The notes: a model not told the origin generated them from the letters alone. Shown: positions 50,867 through 60,317, counted from the first letter of the stretch. The stretch: 64,000 nucleotides of DNA from Mucilaginibacter frigoritolerans (GCF_007830615.1 NZ_VLLI01000010.1:62001-126000); one strand, 5' to 3'. Numbers and translations: made by a program.

Positions 50867-51499
50867 TTAAAAGAGTTTTTGAAAGGTATTCGCCTCGTTT
50901 TGTTCCTGTTGCCGCTGGATAGCCAGTATTTCCGCCTCGTTATCGAAATTTCGCAGGAAGGTCAATTTGCTTTGCGTATCGGTATAGAGGTGGTCAATGG
51001 CTTTTAGGCGTTCGGCATCGTTCATCCGCAGCGTATTAGCGGTCAGGATATTGGTTAGCGTAGTCAGGTTATTGAGGCTTTGAGTCAATAGCTGCACATA
51101 GACGTTGTTCAGGTAAACCAGTTCCGCAGCGCTGAAATGGCCGCCCGAACTAAAATTATTGTAGGCCGACTTATACTCCGTCACAATCTCCTCCTGGTCT
51201 TCGATAATATCCGCCACCCTTACATAGTTCCGCACCGCCGGGCTAACCGCCATCAGGCTGTTCAGGAAACCGGCATGTAAATTAAAATTGCCTTCGGAAA
51301 TACTTTTGACCTGCTCATAGCCTTGTGTCAGGATATTATATGTCGTTTTCATATCCGACAGGATAGCTTTCATTTGTGTAAGCTTTTCTATATCCAGGAT
51401 GAGTTGCTGCATATCCTGCACGGTGGATTGGGCATTAGCTTTACGTGCAGTAAAGCAAAACCCGGCTGTCAGTAATAATAGTATGATAAACTTTTTCAT
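50867..51499 (-). CDS. TraI-like exported conjugation protein (often annotated TerB-like)
   Basis: 210 residues with a signal peptide (MKKFIILLLLTAGFCFTARK then ANAQ). A long helical domain follows, with LILDIEKLTQMKAILSDMKT, ISEGNFNLHAGFLNSLMAVS and RVADIIEDQEEIVTEYKSAY. It is one of three consecutive exported helical proteins before traJ, and the sizes and helical layout suggest they arose by duplication. VirB5-like function is a guess from position. Confidence 0.82.
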   Translation of the reverse strand: MKKFIILLLLTAGFCFTARKANAQSTVQDMQQLILDIEKLTQMKAILSDMKTTYNILTQGYEQVKSISEGNFNLHAGFLNSLMAVSPAVRNYVRVADIIEDQEEIVTEYKSAYNNFSSGGHFSAAELVYLNNVYVQLLTQSLNNLTTLTNILTANTLRMNDAERLKAIDHLYTDTQSKLTFLRNFDNEAEILAIQRQQEQNEANTFQKLF

Positions 51500-51553
51500 A
51501 ACCTGTTGATTATTCGTTTACAATTTGTTTTCAACAGCACTCATGAACGCTGT

Positions 51554-52210
51554 TTAGGGGTTAATACCATAGAGGTTGCCTATTTCCGCCGCATCGTTAC
51601 CGTCGCGGTTCCGTTGGATGACCAATACCCGCACGTGCCTGCAAAAAGCGCATGTAAACAGGTACTTGTCGTTGATTGCTGAAGTGACCCTGTTGATGCG
51701 CTTGATGCGCTCATCATCAGACATGACCAGCCCGCCGGGCGTGAGTATGGTTTGCAATTCAGTCAAGTCCTTGTTGAGTTCAGCAAGTAAGTTTTGCTGT
51801 ACCGTGCCGATATAAGTTTGTTCCTGCGCGGTCAGCCCGGCTAAGCCATTCAGATCATTAAATTGGCTAACAATGCTTTGCTGTTCGGATTGAATGCCGC
51901 TCAAGTCCGTGCTGTTTTTAACCTGCGGATTGATCTGGCTAAGCGAATTGTAATAAGTGGAGTGCAAATTATACTCGCTATTCTTCCAGTTCTTGATCGA
52001 ACCCCACTCATTTTTCAGCATCGTATAACCCTGCCTAAACTGCACTTCACAGGCATTCAGTGCCACGATCTGCTGTTCGAGGTATTTGATCTGTGTCTTG
52101 CTTTGCTGGAACCATTCGGCAAATGTCTGCGCCTGGCTGTTAGCGGCCGTTGCAGTAAGCAGTAGCAGTATTGCGCCAAATAAAAAACCTTTTACCTTAC
52201 TGTATTCCAT
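51554..52210 (-). CDS. TraI-like exported conjugation protein, second copy
   Basis: 218 residues, signal peptide (MEYSKVKGFLFGAILLLLTA then TAANSQAQ) followed by helices (SKTQIKYLEQQIVALNACEV, QGYTMLKNEWGSIKNWKNSE). A DDERIKRINRVTSAINDKYL segment matches the equivalent region of the neighbours. CysX2-like CAFCRHVRVL near the C-terminus is unusual for this set. Its start overlaps the stop of the preceding gene. Confidence 0.78.
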   Translation of the reverse strand: MEYSKVKGFLFGAILLLLTATAANSQAQTFAEWFQQSKTQIKYLEQQIVALNACEVQFRQGYTMLKNEWGSIKNWKNSEYNLHSTYYNSLSQINPQVKNSTDLSGIQSEQQSIVSQFNDLNGLAGLTAQEQTYIGTVQQNLLAELNKDLTELQTILTPGGLVMSDDERIKRINRVTSAINDKYLFTCAFCRHVRVLVIQRNRDGNDAAEIGNLYGINP

Positions 52211-52877
52211 AATATTGTCTTAAAGTCAGCACTTCGTTTTCATCCTCGGCCCGCTCGATGCTCAATTGCTCGTTCTGAGTGGTAAATTCCTGCAAATCGT
52301 TGTAATTTTTGTCCATGTGGTCGGATGTCTTATTGATTAAATCCATCCGCTTGGCATCGGGCATTTGCGTTTTGCCGGGGTTGATAATAACCAGCACCTG
52401 ATCCAGGTCCTTTACACTTTCCTGTAAAATCCCCGAATAAACCCGTTCCATATAGGCCAGTTCATCCGCATTGAAATGCTTGTCATTTTTAACGAGCGCC
52501 CAGGCTCGGTTATAGGAATTAACCAGTTCGACCTGTTTCGTAGCAATGCCGCTGACTTTGGAGTACCATGCAATGGCCGTCTTAATTTGCCACAATTCGT
52601 TATAATATTCACTGAACAGGCTTTGCTGTTTCTGCGACCAGCTTGAAATTTCGGATAGTTTCAGTTGCGATAACTGGTTTTCAAGCGCCTTTTGCGCGTT
52701 TTGCAGCCATATCGTTTGATTCTGCATCCGCTGCACCTCCAGGTCGATGGCCTTGATAACCCGGCCAACGGTAGCAGAAATGACCTGCCCAACCACAAGT
52801 TGCGCATCCGCTCCTTTTGGTATGGACACGAAGATGGACACGGCTGAAAGTGGTAGAATTACCATATATTTTTTCAT
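52197..52877 (-). CDS. traI: Conjugal transfer protein TraI
   Basis: 226 residues with a signal peptide (MKKYMVILPLSAVSIFVSIP then KGADAQ). Helical mature part: QNQTIWLQNAQKALENQLSQ, LWQIKTAIAWYSKVSGIATK, and AKRMDLINKTSDHMDKNYND near the end. It is the first of three related exported helical proteins between traG and traJ and matches the sequence commonly named TraI in Bacteroidota elements. Confidence 0.83.
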   Translation of the reverse strand: MKKYMVILPLSAVSIFVSIPKGADAQLVVGQVISATVGRVIKAIDLEVQRMQNQTIWLQNAQKALENQLSQLKLSEISSWSQKQQSLFSEYYNELWQIKTAIAWYSKVSGIATKQVELVNSYNRAWALVKNDKHFNADELAYMERVYSGILQESVKDLDQVLVIINPGKTQMPDAKRMDLINKTSDHMDKNYNDLQEFTTQNEQLSIERAEDENEVLTLRQYYGIQ

Positions 52878-52931
52878 GACTCCTCCTTACCTTCCCAAGG
52901 GGAAGGATAGTTTAATTCGTTAATAATTTTG

Positions 52932-53309
52932 TTAATTGATTTTTTGATAAACCGCTCGGTTGACTTTAAGCAAGTGTCTGTCTGGATCGAAGCGGAATAT
53001 CCGCCCGTTGGTGGTTTCGTCCAGCACATGATTTTGTGTGTCATAAATGCCGTTCAACTGGCGCACCTGCCGGTGTTTTGGTAATAGCCTGCCGTTGCGG
53101 ATGGCCTGGTAAGTGGTGTTACGGGTTATGAGAAAACTATTGTCCCTGATAAGGGTAATCACTAAAGTGTCATTTGCCTGGGCGTATGCGCTTTTCGCAA
53201 AATTGACATAAGTGCCTGGTATAAAAGCTTTAACCTTATCGGCCTGCTTGTTGCAAGCGGCCAGCCAGAACAGCGGCGAAAGAATGATGAGATGCAAATA
53301 ATTTTTCAT
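52932..53309 (-). CDS. Small conjugation lipoprotein
   Basis: 125 residues from ATG 53309; upstream in-frame sequence overlaps traG and is not used. The lipobox WLAAC (Cys 19) follows MKNYLHLIILSPLF. The mature part (FIPGTYVNFAKSAYAQANDT, GRLLPKHRQVRQLNGIYDTQ) recurs at this position in related elements. Outer-membrane or periplasmic; function unknown. Confidence 0.75.
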   Translation of the reverse strand: MKNYLHLIILSPLFWLAACNKQADKVKAFIPGTYVNFAKSAYAQANDTLVITLIRDNSFLITRNTTYQAIRNGRLLPKHRQVRQLNGIYDTQNHVLDETTNGRIFRFDPDRHLLKVNRAVYQKIN

Positions 53310-53313
53310 GATT

Positions 53314-55797
53314 TTAATTTTTGGGGTGATTGTTCCTAAGTTCCTGCGCCAGCATGGCGATGCCTTTTTGAATGCTCCCATATTGCCGGGTATATTCCTG
53401 AACCTTGACCTTTTCGCTTTCCTCGGTGGTATAGGCAAGATATTCTTCAAGGCTTACTTCCGTCCGGTAAACCTTACTGTATTGACCGCCCAACGAGATA
53501 AAGACCTCTTTGTATTTCCTTTTCGGGTCATTGGCCTTGTTCATCGACAGGATTTGCGCTTTTTCCTTTTCGGTTAAGCCTAACAATTCCTGTATCTGGT
53601 CAAACTTGTTCTGATATTTGCTTTGGTCAAGTAGAATTTTGCAGTCGCTGTTATTGATAATGGCCTGCTTAACTACAGGTGAACTGATAATGTCCTCGAC
53701 TTCCTGCGTTACCACAATGGCCTCGCCAAAGAATTTGCGGACGGTTTTGAACAAATATTTGATGTATTCTGCCATGCCTTCTTTAGCAATGGCTTTCCAG
53801 CACTCCTCGATCAGAACCAGTTTGCGCACCCCTTTCAGCTTACGCATCTTCGAGATAAACAACTCCATGATAATGAGCGTCACGACCGGGAACAGGATGG
53901 GGTGGTCTTTCACCGCATCGATTTCAAAGACAATAAAGCGTTCGTTCAGCAAATCCAGGTTTTCAGTGGCGTTTAATAAGTAATCAAACTCTCCACCCCG
54001 GTAATAGGGATTCAGCACATACAGGAAATTCGCCACATCAAAATCTTTTTCCTTCACCTTGCCATCTTCCAACACCTGTAAATACTCTTCCATAAGGTAT
54101 TCATAGAAAGTATTGAAGCAAGGAAAAACGTCTTTGTACTTTTCAAGGTGCTGAAAGTAACCTGTCAACGCATTGGAGAGCGCCACATATTCCGAACGCC
54201 GGAAGTTTTCATCATCCTTTTTCCAGAGCGCCAATAGCAGGGTCTTGATACTTTCTTTTTTCTCGGTATCGAGGATATCGCCGTCCGTTAAATAGAAAGG
54301 ATTGAATTTGATTGGCTCGCTTTCCGAATAGGTGAAATAATAGCCGCTGACTAAATCACATAGTCCTTTATAACTATGGCCCACATCCACCAAAACGATA
54401 TGCGTTCCCTGCTCATAATAGCTTCTCACCATGTGGTTGGTAAAGAAAGACTTTCCGCTGCCGCTTGGCCCTAATATGAACTTATTGCGGTTCGTGGTAA
54501 AACCTTGCTTAATCGGTTCATCCGAAATGTCTGCGTGAACTGGCTTACCCGATAACCTGTCGCCAAAACGGATACCAAAGGGAGAAATACTGTCCCGGTA
54601 ATTGGTTTCCAAATTAAAAAAGCAGACGGCCTGTTCCACGAACGTATCGAAAGTATCATTCATTGGAAAATCGGCTTCGTTGCCTGGTAACCCTGCCCAC
54701 CAAACCTGCGGCGCACCGTCGGTTTCCTGTTTCACGGCGGCATCCATTTGCGCCATTGCCGAACCGACCAGGTTCTTCAGGTCTTTGACCTTTGCCGGGT
54801 CGTCCGACCAGGCCAGCACATTAAAATGTGCCTTAACGGGTAGTCGTTGTTCACCAACTGCCTCGTTCAAAAAATCATTACAGGCATCGCTGCCGATAGC
54901 GTTTTCGCGGGAATAGCCGGACAGCGATTGCAGGCGTAATTTTTTAGCTTCCAGGCGCTTGATCGTTTTTCCGGCATCTTCAATAAAAAGATACTGGTTC
55001 AGGATGTGGTTGCAATTAAGCAACTGGCCCAATGGTGAAGCAAAACCAATACTGAACTTGGTTTTATCCGTGCTGTACTTATCGTAATTGATGCGGCTGC
55101 CGCATAAGGCCGGCAGGTCTTCCGCATCCGACAAAGTGTATAATTCGCATTGCTGGTCGCCAATTTGGATGTTGTCCTTCAAATGAATATCGCGGATAAT
55201 GGGTTGCTGCCCCGGGCTTAACAAAAAACAATATTGCTCGATGATACCCGGCTTGTTGGCCGTGCCCGCCAGTTCATCGTCGTTCATCCGTTTTAAAGTA
55301 ACAAAGCCGCTGTCGGACAGGATACGTTCAAACTGACCCGTGCAATCCAGAAAGTCCTTATATAACACCGGATTAGTGGTTTGCTGAGGCACAATGGATT
55401 TACGCAGGATATTACTGTACACCGATGTTGCAAGTTTACGGTCGGCAGGCTTTTGGGTAAGGAAAATATAACAGCGGTGGGCTAAGTAGGGGCGTTCGTT
55501 AAAGAACCGTTCGCTACTCCGTGACAAGAAGCTTTTGCCTGCCTTTTCAAAATCTGCGCGGTAAGCCGTTTCCATAAACCAGTCCTGTTTATGGAAAATA
55601 CTGAAGGTCGGCAGTAACCGGATGGCCTTGACAAATGCCTGGTGATAGGCTTCATAGTCCCGGTCGGACAATGTAAATATTTCCGGCAAGTTCGCTTCGT
55701 AAGCAATCGTGATATCCCCGCTGGCCGAAAGGATTGCGGCGTTCTCTACTTTACTTAATGGCAATAACCGTTCTATATCGATGATAGGTGATGACAT
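53314..55797 (-). CDS. traG: Conjugation ATPase TraG (VirB4-like)
   Basis: 827 residues from ATG 55797 (MSSPIIDIERLLPLSKVENA). Walker A is GPSGSGKSFFTNHM and Walker B lies in KLVLIEECWKAI. An N-terminal VirB4/TraC-like domain (DRDYEAYHQAFVKAIRLLPT and GFVTLKRMNDDELAGTAN) precedes the ATPase. It powers pilus assembly and substrate transfer at the inner membrane. It is the longest gene of the module and its stop almost touches the lipoprotein start. Confidence 0.94.
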   Translation of the reverse strand: MSSPIIDIERLLPLSKVENAAILSASGDITIAYEANLPEIFTLSDRDYEAYHQAFVKAIRLLPTFSIFHKQDWFMETAYRADFEKAGKSFLSRSSERFFNERPYLAHRCYIFLTQKPADRKLATSVYSNILRKSIVPQQTTNPVLYKDFLDCTGQFERILSDSGFVTLKRMNDDELAGTANKPGIIEQYCFLLSPGQQPIIRDIHLKDNIQIGDQQCELYTLSDAEDLPALCGSRINYDKYSTDKTKFSIGFASPLGQLLNCNHILNQYLFIEDAGKTIKRLEAKKLRLQSLSGYSRENAIGSDACNDFLNEAVGEQRLPVKAHFNVLAWSDDPAKVKDLKNLVGSAMAQMDAAVKQETDGAPQVWWAGLPGNEADFPMNDTFDTFVEQAVCFFNLETNYRDSISPFGIRFGDRLSGKPVHADISDEPIKQGFTTNRNKFILGPSGSGKSFFTNHMVRSYYEQGTHIVLVDVGHSYKGLCDLVSGYYFTYSESEPIKFNPFYLTDGDILDTEKKESIKTLLLALWKKDDENFRRSEYVALSNALTGYFQHLEKYKDVFPCFNTFYEYLMEEYLQVLEDGKVKEKDFDVANFLYVLNPYYRGGEFDYLLNATENLDLLNERFIVFEIDAVKDHPILFPVVTLIIMELFISKMRKLKGVRKLVLIEECWKAIAKEGMAEYIKYLFKTVRKFFGEAIVVTQEVEDIISSPVVKQAIINNSDCKILLDQSKYQNKFDQIQELLGLTEKEKAQILSMNKANDPKRKYKEVFISLGGQYSKVYRTEVSLEEYLAYTTEESEKVKVQEYTRQYGSIQKGIAMLAQELRNNHPKN

Positions 55798-55798
55798 G

Positions 55799-56122
55799 CT
55801 ACAATTGTTTGGATAAATGAATGAATATGCGCCTTGACCGGAACCGGATACCGCGCGGCAATTGCTTTTTAGCAAAGTGTTTGGACAGGCCGTGTTCGCC
55901 AAAACGGTGGCTTAACCGGATAACAGCAATAGACAAGGTCGTGCCCGAACCGCCGATAACCGGCAGGATGATATACATGCTCAAGCCGCAGATATACAAT
56001 ACCGCGAAAAGGATAAGCAGTAAAACCAACCCTACGGCCAGGTAAGCAATATATTGCGCCTTTAAACCCTTAAAGGTGATCGGCTTATTGATGCCTTTAT
56101 TGATATGATATACGGTTGCCAT
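55799..56122 (-). CDS. traF: DUF4133 protein TraF
   Basis: 107 residues from ATG 56122 (MATVYHINKGINKPITFKGL). Two adjacent membrane spans (YIAYLAVGLVLLLILFAVLY and MYIILPVIGGSGTTLSIAVI) are followed by a basic tail. This is the VirB3-like TraF of CTnDOT-type elements, and it lies between traE and traG with one-base spacing to each. Confidence 0.88.
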   Translation of the reverse strand: MATVYHINKGINKPITFKGLKAQYIAYLAVGLVLLLILFAVLYICGLSMYIILPVIGGSGTTLSIAVIRLSHRFGEHGLSKHFAKKQLPRGIRFRSRRIFIHLSKQL

Positions 56123-56123
56123 A

Positions 56124-56504
56124 TTACGATACGCCAAAAAATGATTTGATAACAGTAGCTACTACCACTAAAAAGATACAGGAGCCAAACCAGGCGGCTG
56201 CCACCTTATTGGTATCCGGTTCGCCGGCGTTCCATTTGTTGAACACTTTAATAGCCCCGACTATGCCGACAACTGCACCGATAGCATACATCAGCGTGCA
56301 GCCGGTATCGAAGTAGCCCTGTATCATTGTCGTCGCAGATTGAATGCCCGCGTTCCCGTCCTGCGAAAAAGCAGAGTCGGCGGCAACCAGCATGGCAGCA
56401 AACATTAAGGTCTTTAATAGGGCTTGCTGCTTCGCGGTATAGGGAATATGATTGGTGAAAGCGCATTTAACGGCTTTGAATTTTGATTTTACGGTTTTAA
56501 ACAT
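56124..56504 (-). CDS. traE: DUF4134 protein TraE
   Basis: 126 residues. A basic N-terminus and a signal-like segment (LLKTLMFAAMLVAADSAFSQ) precede two membrane helices (DTGCTLMYAIGAVVGIVGAI, and AAAWFGSCIFLVVVATVIKS). This is the VirB2/pilin-like TraE. It starts the contiguous traE-traM run. Confidence 0.9.
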   Translation of the reverse strand: MFKTVKSKFKAVKCAFTNHIPYTAKQQALLKTLMFAAMLVAADSAFSQDGNAGIQSATTMIQGYFDTGCTLMYAIGAVVGIVGAIKVFNKWNAGEPDTNKVAAAWFGSCIFLVVVATVIKSFFGVS

Positions 56505-56529
56505 GATCGAAAGATTTTATGGTTAATAA

Positions 56530-57102
56530 TTAGTTCCACAAGGCGCTGAGTTCTTCATCGGAAATGGGGAACAGTACATTTTCGCGGATATACTCGTTGA
56601 TAGCCCGTTCATTGGCCGTGCCTTTTATTTTCGGGTACTTAGAGCTGACGAGGCCGAACAAGGAAATGAAATCCTGTTTGGTGCCTTGCTGCGTTTCCAG
56701 GATATGAAATATACTTTTCAGTTCCTCCAGCACATCAGGCACCACGCTTTGCTGCCTTTGGCGCCCCTCGTCCGTGTAGTCATTTTCAAAATCCTCTTTC
56801 TCATCCTCTTGCGCCTTGCTTACCCGTGGTGCAAAACCGAATTGCGCCATACTTAACCTCGTCATTCCTTCCGGCAAAACCGATTCGCCCATCAGGTCAT
56901 TTTCATCATCCAAAGGTTCATCTTCAAACTCCTCGTCCCAGGCATGGCCCAAAGGCTCTGGCGGGTTGCTGTCTTTGTTTTTACCGCTTAAATAATCCTG
57001 TACTCTGTGACGGTAAAACAGCAGGATAATGACCGTGTACCAGATGATGCTGAGTACTAAGGCAGCGACCAAAAATTGCTGCCAGGTGAAATGTTTTAAC
57101 AT
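56530..57102 (-). CDS. Membrane-anchored acidic ICE protein upstream of traE
   Basis: 190 residues. One N-terminal span (FLVAALVLSIIWYTVIILLF) is followed by a very acidic linker (EEFEDEPLDDENDLMGESVL) and a C-terminal helical domain (EELKSIFHILETQQGTKQDF). It occupies the TraD-like position in related elements, but I cannot confirm the name. Confidence 0.7.
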   Translation of the reverse strand: MLKHFTWQQFLVAALVLSIIWYTVIILLFYRHRVQDYLSGKNKDSNPPEPLGHAWDEEFEDEPLDDENDLMGESVLPEGMTRLSMAQFGFAPRVSKAQEDEKEDFENDYTDEGRQRQQSVVPDVLEELKSIFHILETQQGTKQDFISLFGLVSSKYPKIKGTANERAINEYIRENVLFPISDEELSALWN

Positions 57103-57235
57103 AATTTTTGTCTTTGTCCTGCCGCCCCATTGCGGCAGGAATTACAAAAGCAAAGGTTGCACGGCTGCAAATTTTCGATTAGGTAAGCTTCGGTAGTACT
57201 TTTAAATAAGTCATAATTGGCTTTAAAACAGAACT

Positions 57236-58138
57236 TTAGTCATCGTCGTTTAGCGCGGAATTTGGTTTTTTCTTACCGGTCGGCACGTATTCGTCTTCAT
57301 TTTCCATTTTCAAATTGAGGCTGTCCCGCATTTCGTTCAAGTAACGTGTACGGCTTAACCGTTTTCTTTTCCGCAATTCGGCAAACCGTTTGGCAGGTAT
57401 GCCGATATTAACGTTGAATTTTTCTTCGAGCCAACGAAAGATTTCACCCAAACCGGCAGTTCCATTATTGAGTTTGCCGGTATGGTAAAGCCCTAAGCCG
57501 ACTTCGGCAAGGTCGATAGTATCGCCTGTCCAATTCATTTCGCGCACTTGCAAGTTGCCGGAAAGCGCCTGCGGGTCGATATTCTTTTTCTTCAGGTGCA
57601 ACAACCTTTCCAGTACCCAATCCTTTAAAACTTCAAAAGCCTTAAACTTGGAAAAAAGGTAATCGCAACTGGTCGAAAATTCGGGATCAAGGTCGGGCAC
57701 TTCAGGCAAAAGAATGCTTTGCATTTCGGCCCCTCTTACAAAATACAGGTTATCCAGTTCGGTCGCGTTTAACTTATAATACTGGTAGAGAAAAGCATAT
57801 TGCCGGAAAAAGCGTTCGATGTAGAATAACTCTTGTTCTAAAAAGGCCGTTTGTTTTTCGGCGTCACCGTAGGGCAGGTTGGTTTCGATATTGTACAATT
57901 CCGTGTAATAGATTTGCCATTGGTAAAACGAGGGTTTGATGACTTTGAAAATGGGGATTTCTTCCTCTTTATCTTTGAATTTCAGGTCGCTGAAGTGTGT
58001 TCTTAACCTTTTCAGCGCCTCACGGATAAGTTTCAAAGCGGTTGTCCATCTTTGAAAGGGGTCTTTGATCTGGAAACAGGTATGTTCCAAATCTTCTTCC
58101 AACTGTTTTAACAGCCGGGTACTGATTTCCTGGATCAT
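57236..58138 (-). CDS. rteC: RteC-family regulator of conjugative element
   Basis: 300 residues, helical, without membrane segments. Typical RteC stretches: IFKVIKPSFYQWQIYYTELY, AFLEQELFYIERFFRQYAFL, YQYYKLNATELDNLYFVRGA, LAEVGLGLYHTGKLNNGTAG and a C-terminal RKRKRLSRTRYLNEMRDSLN. In CTnDOT, RteC activates excision gene expression. It lies upstream of the transfer genes on the same strand, with an empty 130-base gap before the next gene. Confidence 0.87.
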   Translation of the reverse strand: MIQEISTRLLKQLEEDLEHTCFQIKDPFQRWTTALKLIREALKRLRTHFSDLKFKDKEEEIPIFKVIKPSFYQWQIYYTELYNIETNLPYGDAEKQTAFLEQELFYIERFFRQYAFLYQYYKLNATELDNLYFVRGAEMQSILLPEVPDLDPEFSTSCDYLFSKFKAFEVLKDWVLERLLHLKKKNIDPQALSGNLQVREMNWTGDTIDLAEVGLGLYHTGKLNNGTAGLGEIFRWLEEKFNVNIGIPAKRFAELRKRKRLSRTRYLNEMRDSLNLKMENEDEYVPTGKKKPNSALNDDD

Positions 58139-58355
58139 TTGGAATGTTATGGATTAAAGTAAATCCTGTTTCGCCCGTTCACTGGCAACAACTTTTCACC
58201 TAACAGGATACGCGTAATGATTTATCCATAGCATTCAATTTAGATTTTTAATAGTCGGTTATCATGGTCAAAAATAATTGCCAGTAAAGGGCCGCTCAAT
58301 ACCTCAATACTGTAAAAATGCTTCCTAAATAGGGGAAGAAGCCATGACAAAAGAG
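58139..58355. other. Intergenic region ahead of rteC
   Basis: About 220 bases with no frame on either strand. It should carry the promoter of rteC and the transfer operon, but I find no clear -33/-7 pair. Confidence 0.35.
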
Positions 58356-58356
58356 G

Positions 58357-58383
58357 CAGAACCGCTAATAATTAGCGGTTCTG
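58357..58383 (-). terminator. Hairpin overlapping the LuxR-type gene stop codon
   Basis: CAGAACCGCTAAT and ATTAGCGGTTCTG are exact inverted repeats around one base; on the minus strand a short T-run (CTTTTG) follows about eight bases later. The stop codon of the regulator lies inside the stem. Confidence 0.65.
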
Positions 58384-59301
58384 TAATTTGTGAAGTAATG
58401 CTGTCCGATTTTTTGCGCCCGTTTTTCTCAAAGCATTTTGGATATGTTTTTTGACGGTTTCTTCGGAAACGACCAGTTGGGCGGCGATTTCTTTATTGCT
58501 TTTTCCCTTGTAAACCTGCTGTACAACCAATATTTCCATGCGTGTTAGCCCGTAGTGCAGGCAGTTGGCCATAAATTCATCGCGACTCATGCCGTCGATT
58601 GTAGGTTCGGTTTGTTTTTTATTGTATTCGTTTCGTGCGTTCTTGACCGATTTAGTGATAAAGAGTATGGAAATAATCACAATACCCGTATTGGTACAAA
58701 GTACTTCTATGGTTTGATTCGCCTCTACCAAGCCGAAAAAGGCCAATGCTGCCCAGGGAGTAACTGCGCAATGCATGGCAATTTCTTCTGCATACTCTTT
58801 CCTGTTTCGGCTTTCCCTGTATTTATGCCGGATAGCCCTGAACATGGCCCAAAGTAGAACGACGGCATAGCAAAATGGTACGATCATTCCAATACGTATA
58901 TCTACATCCAGTTTGCCGTTAATGGCATAAACCACCACAAAAAACACCAAGTAGGGCAGCGCTAAAAATAATGGTACGCCAAACAGGGCGTGCCACCGCA
59001 AGGCTTTCAGTTCAAAAGCCTTGTAAAAATAAAAAGGGAAATAAGAAGCCATCAGAAAACCCGTACCATAAGCGATCATTTCCTGTACGCTTACTGCTAT
59101 AGGTATTTGAGCGTCGGGAAATAAGCCGCCCGTAATGTTATATAACAACATCAGGAATAATAACAGCAAATACCACCCGCGATTTTTATCCCCTGGCCAG
59201 TAGAAATAACTGGCCAACTGAAACAAGAACATCAAAATTTCCAGCCCGATAAAAATGGCTGTTATTAACTCGACCTGAGTACCCCATACTAATCTTTCCA
59301 T
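58372..59301 (-). CDS. LuxR-type regulator with a seven-span membrane N-terminus
   Basis: 309 residues. Seven hydrophobic segments cover residues 10-225. The C-terminal LuxR helix-turn-helix reads MEILVVQQVYKGKSNKEIAA, QLVVSEETVKKHIQNALRKT. This is a membrane-embedded one-component regulator, a form common in Bacteroidota, with an unknown ligand. It begins 11 bases after the GNAT gene stop, so the two are one operon. Confidence 0.88.
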   Translation of the reverse strand: MERLVWGTQVELITAIFIGLEILMFLFQLASYFYWPGDKNRGWYLLLLFLMLLYNITGGLFPDAQIPIAVSVQEMIAYGTGFLMASYFPFYFYKAFELKALRWHALFGVPLFLALPYLVFFVVVYAINGKLDVDIRIGMIVPFCYAVVLLWAMFRAIRHKYRESRNRKEYAEEIAMHCAVTPWAALAFFGLVEANQTIEVLCTNTGIVIISILFITKSVKNARNEYNKKQTEPTIDGMSRDEFMANCLHYGLTRMEILVVQQVYKGKSNKEIAAQLVVSEETVKKHIQNALRKTGAKNRTALLHKLQNR

Positions 59302-59312
59302 AGTAGTAAAGG

Positions 59313-59873
59313 CTATTGGTGACTCAGAAAATACAGGGTATAGCTAAGCCTCAACTCGTCATATACCTTAAAACCGGCTTTTTCATACCAGGGCAGATTT
59401 TCCAAAGTAGAGGTTTCCAGCAGTACCGAACGGTTCTGTGCTTTAGCGTCCGCGATCAGCTCGTATAGAAGTTTAGTGCCGATGCCTTTGTGTTGATAAA
59501 GCGGATCAACCCCAATAAACCACAAATAATAAAAAGGGATGAGCGGCTGTTTGGCTTTGATCAGTTTTTCGCGTTCCATCGCTTCGCTGATACCAGCGAC
59601 ACCAATGGCGGAAAAGATCAGTTTAAGGTCGAGCCAAAGCGTTGATTTCTTTTTGTCGGGATACAGGACAAGTGCGCAGGCCTGTCTGTTATCAGAGATA
59701 TACACCTCGCCGAACCGGTAGCAGACCTCGAAAGAATAATTCATTAAAGACTTGATCCGTTCTTTGCGTTTATCATCCTGGCGGACAATATAATTTACAC
59801 TCCGGTTTTTTTCAAATGACGAAGCCAGCAGCTTAATAACAAGCGGCTTGTCCAGTTTTGTTGCTTTTTTCAT
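59313..59873 (-). CDS. GNAT-family N-acetyltransferase
   Basis: 186 residues. Acetyl-CoA-binding motif A is HKGIGTKLLYELIADAKAQN, preceded by the strand YYLWFIGVDPLY and followed by VLLETSTLENLPWYEKAGFKVY. The substrate is not predictable. It heads a two-gene operon with the LuxR-type regulator. Confidence 0.88.
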   Translation of the reverse strand: MKKATKLDKPLVIKLLASSFEKNRSVNYIVRQDDKRKERIKSLMNYSFEVCYRFGEVYISDNRQACALVLYPDKKKSTLWLDLKLIFSAIGVAGISEAMEREKLIKAKQPLIPFYYLWFIGVDPLYQHKGIGTKLLYELIADAKAQNRSVLLETSTLENLPWYEKAGFKVYDELRLSYTLYFLSHQ

Positions 59874-60136
59874 AAGTAGGTAGTAGTAGTTTCCTTATCG
59901 GAAACGGTCATCAAAAAAATATTTGGTTTGGCAGAAACGCAGGCGATGACCTGGCTCTCTTAAACATCGGCCCGGCAAGGTCAAGAATAAGGTAGCACAA
60001 GTCATGCCCACGTTTTTGTGGACTCTAACTTGCTTCCACCTTATTCTTTTATAGATTTTGCCGGTGTGATGTTATTAAGGGAAGCATTCAGAAAGTGTAT
60101 ATTTATATCAAGTTTATTTTTCCATATTAAAACACT
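59874..60136. other. Non-coding gap upstream of the GNAT gene
   Basis: 260 bases between the GNAT start and the tandem terminators. A 76-codon plus-strand frame overlaps it but includes the terminator hairpins and has no family resemblance. The GNAT promoter is presumably here. Confidence 0.4.
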
Positions 60137-60178
60137 GTTTTTTAAAAAGCGGCATCCTCGCCCGGGGAGGCCGCTTAT
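60137..60178 (-). terminator. Terminator of the ECF sigma factor transcript (distal)
   Basis: On the minus strand AAGCGGC pairs with GCCGCTT around a GC-rich inner hairpin (CCTC/GAGG), followed by TTTTAAAAAAC. It is the second of two tandem terminators. Confidence 0.8.
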
Positions 60179-60278
60179 GAGTTTATTTATAACTGATCAT
60201 TTTTATTTAAAAATGAAAAAACTAAAAAGAACAAAAGCGAATATCTAAAAACGCATGATATCTTTTAAAAAGCTTTCA

Positions 60279-60317
60279 TTTAAAAAAGTGCTCCCGCACT
60301 TAACGGGAGGCACTTTC
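60279..60317 (-). terminator. Terminator of the ECF sigma factor transcript (proximal)
   Basis: AAAGTGC-CTCCCG and CGGGAG-CACTTT pair around seven bases on the minus strand, with TTTAAATG after. It lies about 130 bases past the sigma factor stop. Confidence 0.8.

Noticed and set aside
60018..60248. 76-codon plus-strand frame between GNAT and sigma factor
   Set aside because: It reads through a clear terminator hairpin and has no family resemblance.
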